From: Gaiellasilicea sp035556515
GTDB taxonomy: Bacteria; Actinomycetota; Thermoleophilia; Gaiellales; Gaiellaceae
Direction: 5' to 3'
Assembly: GCA_035556515.1 (NCBI GenBank)
Contig: DATMEO010000073.1
Coordinates: 1-7,765, forward strand
Length of the DNA stretch: 7,765 nt
Both the position numbers and the translations under genes were made by a program. This document shows, in pieces, positions 1-7,765 of this stretch (positions are counted from its first letter, which is position 1; every line of letters begins with the position of its first letter). The notes under the pieces are model-generated. The model was not told the origin of the DNA, did no database searches, and worked only from the letters and a program-made list of their open reading frames with translations.

Positions 1-1389
1 GTGATCATCCGCGAGGCCGATTGCGGAACCGAGGAGTTCATCGAGCTTCCGATCAACCTCCCGGAGGGGATCAACAAGTCCGTCATGGGCCGGATCCTGG
101 CCGAGGACGTGCACAAGCCGCTCGCGAGCGGCAAGCCGGGCAAGACCGTCGTCGCCGAGAAGGGCGAGTCGATCACGGCTCCCCGCCTGCGCGAGATCGC
201 GGATGGGCTCGAGGACGAGAACGCGAAGCTGCCGGTCCGCTCGGTGCTGAAGTGCCGCGCCGAGACGGGCGTGTGCCAGACCTGCTACGGCACCTTCCTC
301 GCGACCGGGAACGTCTCTGACATCGGCGACGCGGTCGGGATCATCGCCGCGCAGTCGATCGGCGAGCCGGGCACGCAGCTGACGATGCGGACGTTCCACA
401 CCGGCGGTGTCGCCGGCGCGGACATCACGCACGGCCTGCCGCGCGTCGTCGAGATCTTCGAGGCCCGGAACCCGAAGGGCGCCGCGACGCTCGCCGAGGT
501 CGGTGGCCGCGTCGAGATCGAGGAGGCGGACCGGACCGTGAAGATCACGGTCGAGCCGGACGCGCTCGACGAGAGCGGCGAGCCGATTCCCGCCAAGGAA
601 TACTCGCTTCCGCGCCGCTCGCGGCTGCTGGTCACGCAGGGCCAGGTGATCGAGCAGGGCGACGCCCTGAACGAGGGCTCCCGGGCTCCGGCCGAGCTGC
701 TCGACCTGCACGCGAAGGCCGGCAAGGGCTCGACCGAGACCGAGCTGTACCTCGTCGGCGAGGTGCAGAAGGTCTACAAGTCGCAGGGTGTCGACATCCA
801 CGACAAGCACATCGAGCTGATCGTCCGCCAGATGCTGAAGAAGGTTCGCGTGATGGAGGCCGGGGACACGTCCCTGCTCCCGGGTGAGCTGGCCGACAAG
901 ACGAAGCTCGAGCGCGAGAACACGAAGCTAAAGAAGAAGGACGAGAAGGCCACGTTCGAGCCGCTGATCCTGGGGATCACGAAGGCATCGCTCGCGACGG
1001 AGTCCTTCCTCTCGGCGGCCTCCTTCCAGGAGACGACGAAGGTGCTGACCGACGCCTCGATCGAGGGCAAGGTCGACCATCTGCTCGGCCTCAAGGAGAA
1101 CGTGATCATCGGCAAGCTGATCCCGGCCGCGACCGGCCTCAAGCGCTATCGCCAGATCGGAATCGGCCCGTCCGACTCCGTCCCCGCGCACCTGTACGCG
1201 CGGCCGGAGACGGAGGCCGAGCTGCTGGCTGCGCTCGAGGAGATCGGCGGCGACGGTGACGGCCTCGACCTGGAGGCGCTCGGGCTCACGTTCGGCGGGC
1301 AGCCGGGCGTCGAGGAAACGAGCTCGCACGACGCCGGTGAGGCGACCGAGGTTCCCGAGGTCGACTCGCCGCTCGACGAAGACGCGTAA
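1..1389 (+). CDS. rpoC: DNA-directed RNA polymerase subunit beta' (C-terminal part, 5' end outside window)
   Basis: Catalytic large subunit of RNA polymerase, which forms the active-site cleft with beta. Only the last 462 residues are present. The reading frame runs in from the left edge, so the GTG at position 1 is an internal valine codon and not a start. Four cysteines at local residues 8, 85, 92 and 95 match the second zinc site of bacterial beta' (one Cys, then CxxxxxxCxxC). The trigger-loop region follows at residues 110-136, with the conserved AAQSIGEPGTQLTMRTFH stretch. R130 and H133 correspond to the catalytic trigger-helix Arg and His. Residues 315-395 carry the usual C-terminal elements (ITKASLATESFLSAASFQET, then KENVIIGKLIPAATG). 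The last 45 or so residues are an acidic, low-complexity tail, which is variable in this family. The gene ends at TAA 1387-1389. rpoB should lie just upstream, outside the window. Confidence 0.98.
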   Translation: MIIREADCGTEEFIELPINLPEGINKSVMGRILAEDVHKPLASGKPGKTVVAEKGESITAPRLREIADGLEDENAKLPVRSVLKCRAETGVCQTCYGTFLATGNVSDIGDAVGIIAAQSIGEPGTQLTMRTFHTGGVAGADITHGLPRVVEIFEARNPKGAATLAEVGGRVEIEEADRTVKITVEPDALDESGEPIPAKEYSLPRRSRLLVTQGQVIEQGDALNEGSRAPAELLDLHAKAGKGSTETELYLVGEVQKVYKSQGVDIHDKHIELIVRQMLKKVRVMEAGDTSLLPGELADKTKLERENTKLKKKDEKATFEPLILGITKASLATESFLSAASFQETTKVLTDASIEGKVDHLLGLKENVIIGKLIPAATGLKRYRQIGIGPSDSVPAHLYARPETEAELLAALEEIGGDGDGLDLEALGLTFGGQPGVEETSSHDAGEATEVPEVDSPLDEDA

Positions 1390-1396
1390 CGGAGCG

Positions 1397-1423
1397 CGCG
1401 GGGGAACCTCGAGTTCCCCCGCG
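1397..1423 (+). terminator. Hairpin terminator candidate after rpoC
   Basis: A perfect 11-bp inverted repeat, CGCGGGGGAAC (1397-1407) and GTTCCCCCGCG (1413-1423), encloses a five-base loop and begins eight bases after the rpoC stop. The following bases (1424-1436) are pyrimidine-rich (aactcctcttctc) but lack a true T run. This resembles the tail-poor terminators reported in high-GC bacteria. Its position suits the end of the rpoBC transcript. It lies only 13 bases before the next start codon, so it could also affect initiation of that gene. Confidence 0.7.
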
Positions 1424-1436
1424 AACTCCTCTTCTC

Positions 1437-3062
1437 ATGCGGCGTGTTCTGACCTTCCTCCTCGCGGTGGCCGCGTTCGCGGCTGCAAGCGATTCCGCGT
1501 TCGCAGCCTCGTCCTCCTGTGGGCTGGCCGACACCAAGCCGCTCTGGATCGACTACGGCACGCCCGAGCTGATCTCCGTGTTCGGCCGCCCGGGTGTGAT
1601 CGTCGCCGGCTCGGGCGTCGACTACCCGACGAGAGCGCGGGCGGCGGGCGCGAAGACGGTCTACTGGGACATGTACCTGAGCGCGCGCGTCGGCACGCCG
1701 ATGAAGCCGGCGGACGCCGACGGGCTGCCGGCGAAGGCGCAGCGCGTGTTCGACTTCGCCGTCATCTCGGCCGGGTGCTCCGATCCCGTGATCGTGATGA
1801 ATGAGCTCTTCGGCGCCTCGACGCCGACACCCTGGACGCCGACCACAGCCCGCTACCGGGCGAACGTGCTCGAGTGGGCGCGGCTGCTGAAGGCGAAGGG
1901 CGGCCAGCCGCTGCTGCTCGTCTCGAGCGAGCCCTTCACGGGCGGCGACGCCGGCACGTGGTGGCGCGAGCTGTCGCAGGTCGCGGACATCGCGCTCGAG
2001 AAGTACTTCAACGCGCCCGCCGTGCGGCGCGCCGGGCCAGAGCTCGGGAGCCGGCGCATGCGCACGTCGATGCGCGACTCGATCGCGAAACTCCTCGCCG
2101 TCGGCGTTCCGCCCGCGAAGCTCGGCGTCGTGCTGGCGTTCCAGACGCGCCGGGGCTCGGGTGGCCGCGAGGGGCTCGAGCCCGCCGGGGCGTGGTTCGA
2201 GGTCGCGAAGCTGCAGGCGTTGGCCGCGAAGCACATCGCCCGGGAGCTCCGGCTCGGCTATGTCGTCTCGTGGGGTTGGGGCTTCTTCAACGAGCAGGCG
2301 AAGGATCCGGACAAGCTGGGAGCCGGCTGTGTCTGGCTCTGGGCACGCACGCAGTCGCTGTGCGCGGCGGACTCACTGCCCGAGCGGTTCGACCGTGATC
2401 TCCGCGCCGGGCAGATCGACTTGCCCGCGGGTGTCCGTTGCGCGCTCGGCACCACCACGATCACGACGAACGAGATCGCTGCGCTCGCGCGCGTGACCGG
2501 CGACGCGGACGCGGCGCTGACGATTCTCTACGCCAGGCTCGTGCAGCAGCAGGCCGCCTCGATCGGCCCGGGCGACGTGCGGGCAGCGGAGCGGACGATC
2601 GTCCAGCGCCGCTTCGGCGGCAGCCGCGCGCAGTACCTGGACGCATTGCGCCGCGCGCGGGCGAGCACCGCGGTCGCGCTCGGCGGGATCGCCGACGAGC
2701 TGAGGCGGGAGGTCCTGCTCGTCCGGCTGAGCGCGACCACGCCCTCGGCGGTCGAGGTGGCTGAGTTCGCCGCCACGTACGCCTCCGTCCAGCTCCGTGA
2801 CATCCCCGGTGCCGTCGTCGTCGAGGGCATCGACCCGACGACGCGGCTCGGCCTCCTGCCTGACGAGCTGGCTCGACCGGCGATCCTCCAGGCGCTCCGC
2901 CACGCAGCGCGCGCCGAACGCTACGCCGCCTGGGCCGAGCGCCGCCAGGAGCGCGCGCTCGACGGGATCCGCTGCGTCCGCGACCGCCTCCCAACAGTCG
3001 GAGTGATCCCGCTCACGAGTTGGATGCCGTTCCTGGCGCCTGTTCTAGCCAGCGCAAGCTGA
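1437..3062 (+). CDS. Predicted exported protein of unknown function; glycosidase-like N-terminal half, SurA-like helical C-terminal half
   Basis: I do not recognise a named family for this 541-residue protein. It starts with a good Sec signal peptide: MRR, a hydrophobic core at about residues 4-17, and a likely cleavage after AFA at 21-23. This supports ATG 1437 as the start, although no Shine-Dalgarno is visible and the rpoC hairpin ends 13 bases before it. Residues 35-320 alternate predicted strands and helices. They contain an Asn-Glu pair after a hydrophobic strand (VIVMNELFG, 118-126), Glu residues after strands (LLVSSEP, 160-166; IALEKYFN, 185-192), and VVSWGWGFFNE near 276-286. These patterns recall TIM-barrel glycoside hydrolases but are not diagnostic. 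Residues 340-520 are helix-rich. RRFGGSRAQYLDALRRA, then an ELRREVLLVRL helix, resembles SurA-type chaperone N-domains. Six cysteines (28, 114, 298, 309, 335, 513) could form disulfides outside the cytoplasm. The gene ends at TGA 3060-3062, converging on the GGDEF gene. The coding frame is confident; the function is unknown. Confidence 0.88.
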   Translation: MRRVLTFLLAVAAFAAASDSAFAASSSCGLADTKPLWIDYGTPELISVFGRPGVIVAGSGVDYPTRARAAGAKTVYWDMYLSARVGTPMKPADADGLPAKAQRVFDFAVISAGCSDPVIVMNELFGASTPTPWTPTTARYRANVLEWARLLKAKGGQPLLLVSSEPFTGGDAGTWWRELSQVADIALEKYFNAPAVRRAGPELGSRRMRTSMRDSIAKLLAVGVPPAKLGVVLAFQTRRGSGGREGLEPAGAWFEVAKLQALAAKHIARELRLGYVVSWGWGFFNEQAKDPDKLGAGCVWLWARTQSLCAADSLPERFDRDLRAGQIDLPAGVRCALGTTTITTNEIAALARVTGDADAALTILYARLVQQQAASIGPGDVRAAERTIVQRRFGGSRAQYLDALRRARASTAVALGGIADELRREVLLVRLSATTPSAVEVAEFAATYASVQLRDIPGAVVVEGIDPTTRLGLLPDELARPAILQALRHAARAERYAAWAERRQERALDGIRCVRDRLPTVGVIPLTSWMPFLAPVLASAS

Positions 3063-3063
3063 A

Positions 3064-3081
3064 CATCCGCATTCGCGGATG
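3064..3081. terminator. Hairpin between convergent genes, possible bidirectional terminator
   Basis: An inverted repeat CATCCGC (3064-3070) and GCGGATG (3075-3081) with a four-base loop lies in the 37-bp gap between two convergent stop codons. It begins two bases after the TGA of the exported-protein gene. No T run follows on either strand, so terminator activity is inferred from position and symmetry only. Confidence 0.45.
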
Positions 3082-3099
3082 CTCAGCGCGCGAAGACCC

Positions 3100-4281
3100 C
3101 TAAAGGGGGCCGCCCGCGGCCCCAAAACCGTTCTGCGTGTCTTGCGGCGCGCGCGGCGCTTCGACGGCCACGACCGTTCCCTTGCCCGCGCCCTTGGCGC
3201 GGTAGAGCGCCTCGTCGGCCCGCTCGAAGAACGAGATCGCATCGTCGTCGGGGCGCAGTTCGGTCACGCCGGCGGAGAGATGGAGGCGCCCCGCCTGTGC
3301 CACCGGCCGGATCGAGATTGCCTGCTCCAGGCGCTTGTAGAGCTGATCCGCGTCCTTCAGCGACGACTCGGGCAGGATCACGGCGAACTCGTCGCCGCCG
3401 ATCCGGCAGGCGACGTCCGCCGAGCGGACGACGTCGCGGACACGGTCGGCCGCTTCGGCGAGGACGCCGTCGCCGGCGAGGTGGCCGATCCGGTCGTTGA
3501 CCGCCTTGAAGTCGTCGAGGTCGAAGACGACGAGCGCCAGGCTGCGGGCGTAGCGCTGGGCACGGGCGACCTCGCGGGCCAGCGTCTCGTGGAAGTAGCG
3601 CCGGTTGTGCAGGCCCGTGAGCGCGTCGAGATCGGCAAGCTGGCGGGCCTCGCGAAAGCGGCGCGCGTTGTCGATCGCGGGACCGGCGCGAAAAGCGAGT
3701 TCCTCGAGCTCCGTGGTGCCGGCTGAGCCGAACGCGTCACCACCCGCGCGTGAGTAGGCCGAGAGGTAACCGAGCTGCTCGCCCTTGTTCGAGAGCGGAA
3801 CTGCAAGCCCGGCGCGAATCGCCGACCCCTCCCCGGCATCGCCGGGGCCGTAGTCGTACTCGACCGCGATCGACCGAGGTTGTGACCCGTCCGGCGGCCC
3901 CACGATCGCACCCGCAGGATCGCCCTCTCCGAGACCGCTTGCAGCGGCGAGGGCCTCGCCGCCGGCGCCGACCGACACGACGACGGCGTCGACGCCGCGC
4001 ATCGAGCCCGCCGCGTCCAGCGTCCGCGTGACCACTTCGTCGAGGTCGATCGTCCCACTGAGCTCGCCGAGGACGCGGCTGCGCCGGCTCTCCTCCTGCG
4101 CCCGCTCGAGCGCCAGCGAGAGGTCGCGCACCATCGCCTGCATCCGCTCGTCGATCTGGGCGGCGACCGCGTTCAGCTTCGTCTCGGCCGAGCTCCCCGA
4201 CCGGCGCCCGAGCAGGAACACGGCGACGACGAGGAGTGTCGCGGCGAGAGCCGAACCGCAGGCGATCAGAATCGTGGTCAT
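3100..4281 (-). CDS. Membrane-anchored GGDEF-domain diguanylate cyclase
   Basis: Predicted to make cyclic di-GMP from two GTP at the inner face of the membrane. From the ATG at 4279-4281 the protein has 393 residues. One transmembrane helix spans about residues 2-24, ending in LLGRR. A charged helical, probably coiled-coil segment covers about 33-70, a GAF-like sensory region about 75-205, and a GGDEF domain about 215-375. Catalytic-domain landmarks are intact: DALTGLHNRR (219-228), FDLDDFK (253-259), RIGGDEF with GGDEF at 295-299, and DEALYRAKGAGKG near the end. An RSAD motif (286-289) sits five residues before GGDEF, matching the inhibitory I-site RxxD, so product feedback inhibition is likely. 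The frame stays open upstream to a TTG at 4369-4371, which would add 30 mostly polar residues. I prefer the ATG because it puts the membrane helix at the N-terminus and leaves a candidate promoter upstream. The gene ends in TAG 3100-3102. The ligand of the GAF-like region is unknown. Confidence 0.93.
   Translation of the reverse strand: MTTILIACGSALAATLLVVAVFLLGRRSGSSAETKLNAVAAQIDERMQAMVRDLSLALERAQEESRRSRVLGELSGTIDLDEVVTRTLDAAGSMRGVDAVVVSVGAGGEALAAASGLGEGDPAGAIVGPPDGSQPRSIAVEYDYGPGDAGEGSAIRAGLAVPLSNKGEQLGYLSAYSRAGGDAFGSAGTTELEELAFRAGPAIDNARRFREARQLADLDALTGLHNRRYFHETLAREVARAQRYARSLALVVFDLDDFKAVNDRIGHLAGDGVLAEAADRVRDVVRSADVACRIGGDEFAVILPESSLKDADQLYKRLEQAISIRPVAQAGRLHLSAGVTELRPDDDAISFFERADEALYRAKGAGKGTVVAVEAPRAPQDTQNGFGAAGGPL
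3106..3123. repeat. GC-rich inverted repeat overlapping the 3' end of the GGDEF gene
   Basis: GGGGCCG (3106-3112) and CGGCCCC (3117-3123) form a seven-pair all-GC stem with a four-base loop. It lies over the last codons of the GGDEF gene on the minus strand, and downstream of the exported-protein gene on the plus strand. It could assist the neighbouring hairpin in ending plus-strand transcripts. It could equally be chance in very GC-rich DNA. Confidence 0.3.
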
Positions 4282-4314
4282 GGAGGGTACGGCCCGTGCT
4301 GCCGCAGAATCCTC

Positions 4315-4343
4315 ACTGTAAGCGAGCTTCAACAATTGGTCTA
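4315..4343 (-). promoter_or_regulatory. Candidate promoter for the GGDEF gene
   Basis: On the minus strand, TAGACC (4338-4343) and TACAGT (4315-4320) are separated by 17 bases, resembling housekeeping -35 and -10 elements (four matches of six to TTGACA; TAnnnT kept). The region is more AT-rich than the rest of the window. Transcription would begin about 28 bases before the ATG at 4281. No clear Shine-Dalgarno precedes that ATG (ACCCTCC is adjacent). This is pattern matching only. Confidence 0.4.
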
Positions 4344-4382
4344 TGGTTTGAGAGACGTAAAACGACCGCAAAGCGGCTCAGT

Positions 4383-4411
4383 TTGCCGATACCGGCGATC
4401 TTCGGTACCAT
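4383..4411 (+). promoter_or_regulatory. Candidate promoter for the rpsL-rpsG-fusA-tuf operon
   Basis: TTGCCG (4383-4388) and TACCAT (4406-4411) are separated by 17 bases. They give four of six matches to the -35 consensus and the TAnnnT form of the -10. This is the best plus-strand candidate in the divergent intergenic region. A start near 4418 would give a leader of roughly 87 bases that contains the hairpin at 4457-4474 and the rpsL ribosome binding site. Confidence 0.5.
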
Positions 4412-4456
4412 CCGCTGTCCGGTTGGCAGGGTGATTTGCGTGCCCGGCCGACCGTT

Positions 4457-4474
4457 GCTGTGTGAGCACACAGC
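4457..4474 (+). promoter_or_regulatory. Palindrome or leader hairpin upstream of rpsL
   Basis: GCTGTGTG (4457-4464) and CACACAGC (4467-4474) form a perfect 8+8 inverted repeat around AG. In RNA it would fold as a seven-pair stem with a GAGC loop, extendable outward by a U-G and a U-A pair (4455-4476). It lies between the candidate operon promoter and the rpsL Shine-Dalgarno, starting 48 bases before the start codon. It could be an operator for a dimeric DNA-binding protein or an RNA element for translational control. The sequence does not distinguish these. Confidence 0.45.
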
Positions 4475-4492
4475 GAACCGTTCGAGTGATCC

Positions 4493-4497
4493 AGGAG
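4493..4497 (+). promoter_or_regulatory. rpsL ribosome binding site
   Basis: AGGAG lies seven bases before the GTG at 4505. It supports that GTG as the rpsL start, which matches the usual S12 N-terminus. Confidence 0.8.
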
Positions 4498-4504
4498 AAG
4501 ACGC

Positions 4505-4873
4505 GTGCCGACAACAAACCAGCTCGTTCGCAAGGGCCGCCAGACGCCGCAGTCGAAGACGAAGACGCCGGCGCTGCGCGGAGCCCCGCAGAAGCGGGGC
4601 GTCTGCACGCGCGTCTACACGACGACCCCGAAGAAGCCGAACTCGGCGCTGCGCAAGGTCGCGCGCGTGCGGCTGACGAACGGGATGGAGGTCACGACCT
4701 ACATTCCGGGCGAGGGGCACAACCTGCAGGAGCACTCGGTCGTCCTGATCCGCGGCGGCCGCGTCAAGGACCTCCCGGGCATCCGCTACAAGGTGATTCG
4801 CGCCGCGCTCGACACGGCGGGCGTCTCCGACCGCAAGCAGGGTCGCTCGAAGTACGGAGCCAAGCGCTCGTAA
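4505..4873 (+). CDS. rpsL: 30S ribosomal protein S12
   Basis: S12 sits at the decoding centre of the small subunit and affects accuracy and streptomycin response. The 122-residue protein is full length for the short S12 form and starts at GTG (MPTTNQLVRKGR). It carries the conserved TTPKKPNSALRK loop with Lys43, and GGRVKDLPG with Lys88 and Asp89. Both lysines are the wild-type residues at the classic streptomycin-resistance positions, so no resistance change is visible there. Asp89 is the residue methylthiolated by RimO in E. coli. It is the first gene of the str operon, about 220 bases downstream of the divergent GGDEF gene. Its TAA stop shares one base with the rpsG start (TAATG), which suggests translational coupling. 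Confidence 0.98.
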   Translation: MPTTNQLVRKGRQTPQSKTKTPALRGAPQKRGVCTRVYTTTPKKPNSALRKVARVRLTNGMEVTTYIPGEGHNLQEHSVVLIRGGRVKDLPGIRYKVIRAALDTAGVSDRKQGRSKYGAKRS

Positions 4874-5343
4874 TGCCTCGCCGCGCCGACATCACCCCGC
4901 GCGAGCTCGAGGCCGATCCGGTCCACGCGTCGAAGCTCGTGACGCAGTTCATCAACGCCGTCATGCTCGACGGCAAGCGCTCGACCGCTGAGCGGCTCGT
5001 CTACGACGCGCTCGCGATCGTCGCCGAGAAGACCGGCAAGGCGCCCGTCGAAGCGCTCGAGGGCGCCGTCAAGACGGTGACGCCCGTGCTCGAGGTTCGC
5101 TCCCGCCGCGTCGGCGGAGCCAACTACCAGGTGCCCGTCGAGGTGCCGCAGCGCCGCGCGCGCACGCTCGCGATTCGCTGGCTCGTCCAGTTCTCGCGTG
5201 AGCGGCGCGAGAAGGGGATGCAGCAGAAGATCGCGGGCGAGCTGATGGATGCAATCAACTCGCAGGGCGGCGCATTCAAGAAGAAGGACGACATCTACCG
5301 GATGGCGCAGGCCAACAAGGCCTTCGCGCACTACCGCTGGTAA
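4873..5343 (+). CDS. rpsG: 30S ribosomal protein S7
   Basis: S7 is a primary 16S rRNA binder that nucleates the 30S head and lines the E site. The 156 residues match the family's usual length. Recognisable features are MPRRADITPREL at the N-terminus, KLVTQFINAVMLDGKRSTAE (residues 22-41), the YQVPVEVPQRRA strand-loop region (about 87-98) and the C-terminal AFAHYRW. The ATG overlaps the rpsL stop by one base. A GGAG at 4856-4859 lies inside rpsL 13 bases away, rather far for strong independent initiation, so coupling to rpsL translation is likely. The stop TAA at 5341-5343 is seven bases before fusA. Confidence 0.98.
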   Translation: MPRRADITPRELEADPVHASKLVTQFINAVMLDGKRSTAERLVYDALAIVAEKTGKAPVEALEGAVKTVTPVLEVRSRRVGGANYQVPVEVPQRRARTLAIRWLVQFSRERREKGMQQKIAGELMDAINSQGGAFKKKDDIYRMAQANKAFAHYRW

Positions 5344-5350
5344 GGGAGCC

Positions 5351-7447
<2,097 letters not shown>

Positions 7448-7454
7448 AGGAGAG
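7448..7454 (+). promoter_or_regulatory. tuf ribosome binding site
   Basis: AGGAGAG lies directly after the fusA stop and eight bases before the tuf ATG at 7463. It gives tuf a strong binding site of its own, consistent with high EF-Tu expression from a shared transcript. Confidence 0.75.
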
Positions 7455-7462
7455 AAGCCAGC

Positions 7463-7765
<303 letters not shown>

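Noticed and set aside
1..3. GTG at the window edge as the start of a 462-residue protein
   Set aside because: The first residues are internal beta' sequence with the first zinc-site Cys at residue 8. The true rpoC start lies upstream of the window.
1146..2234. A 362-codon minus-strand open frame across the rpoC end and the exported-protein gene
   Set aside because: It is low-complexity and Arg-rich, crosses the rpoC hairpin and overlaps two better-supported genes on the other strand.
4505..4873. A streptomycin-resistance allele of rpsL
   Set aside because: Both classic positions carry lysine (Lys43 and Lys88), the sensitive form.

Overview
This is a high-GC chromosomal window with the layout of a bacterial information-processing locus. 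It holds the 3' end of rpoC, then two accessory genes, then the str operon rpsL-rpsG-fusA-tuf. The very high G+C, the rpoC/str linkage and the EF-G and S12 sequences suggest an actinobacterial lineage. A deep-branching one such as Thermoleophilia/Gaiellales is possible, but that is an impression and not proven by the window.

Layout. Positions 1-1389 encode the C-terminal part of RNA polymerase beta', including the trigger-loop region and the zinc-site cysteines. The gene ends in an 11-bp GC-rich hairpin. A predicted exported protein of unknown function (1437-3062, + strand) follows almost at once. Its N-terminal half resembles a TIM-barrel glycosidase in places, and its C-terminal half is helical and SurA-like. 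Converging on it is a membrane-anchored GGDEF diguanylate cyclase with an intact active site and I-site (3100-4281, - strand). A 223-bp divergent intergenic region (4282-4504) carries a candidate promoter for each direction and a strong leader hairpin before the str operon.

The str operon follows: rpsL (S12), rpsG (S7, overlapping rpsL by one base), fusA (EF-G) and the first 101 codons of tuf (EF-Tu, cut by the window edge). These genes make the decoding-centre protein S12, the 30S head protein S7 and the two elongation GTPases, and are probably co-transcribed.

The most notable anomaly is an in-frame TAG at 6407-6409, codon 353 of fusA. It replaces a normally conserved glutamate, one base change from GAG, while everything before and after it is intact EF-G in the same frame. 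EF-G is essential, so the likely explanations are a base-calling or assembly error, amber suppression, or a second functional fusA elsewhere. The GGDEF gene appears to use TAG as its ordinary stop, which argues against wholesale amber reassignment.

I see no CRISPR array, tRNA, rRNA, insertion sequence, phage gene or clear novel defence system. The rest of the window looks like ordinary core genome plus one poorly characterised exported protein.
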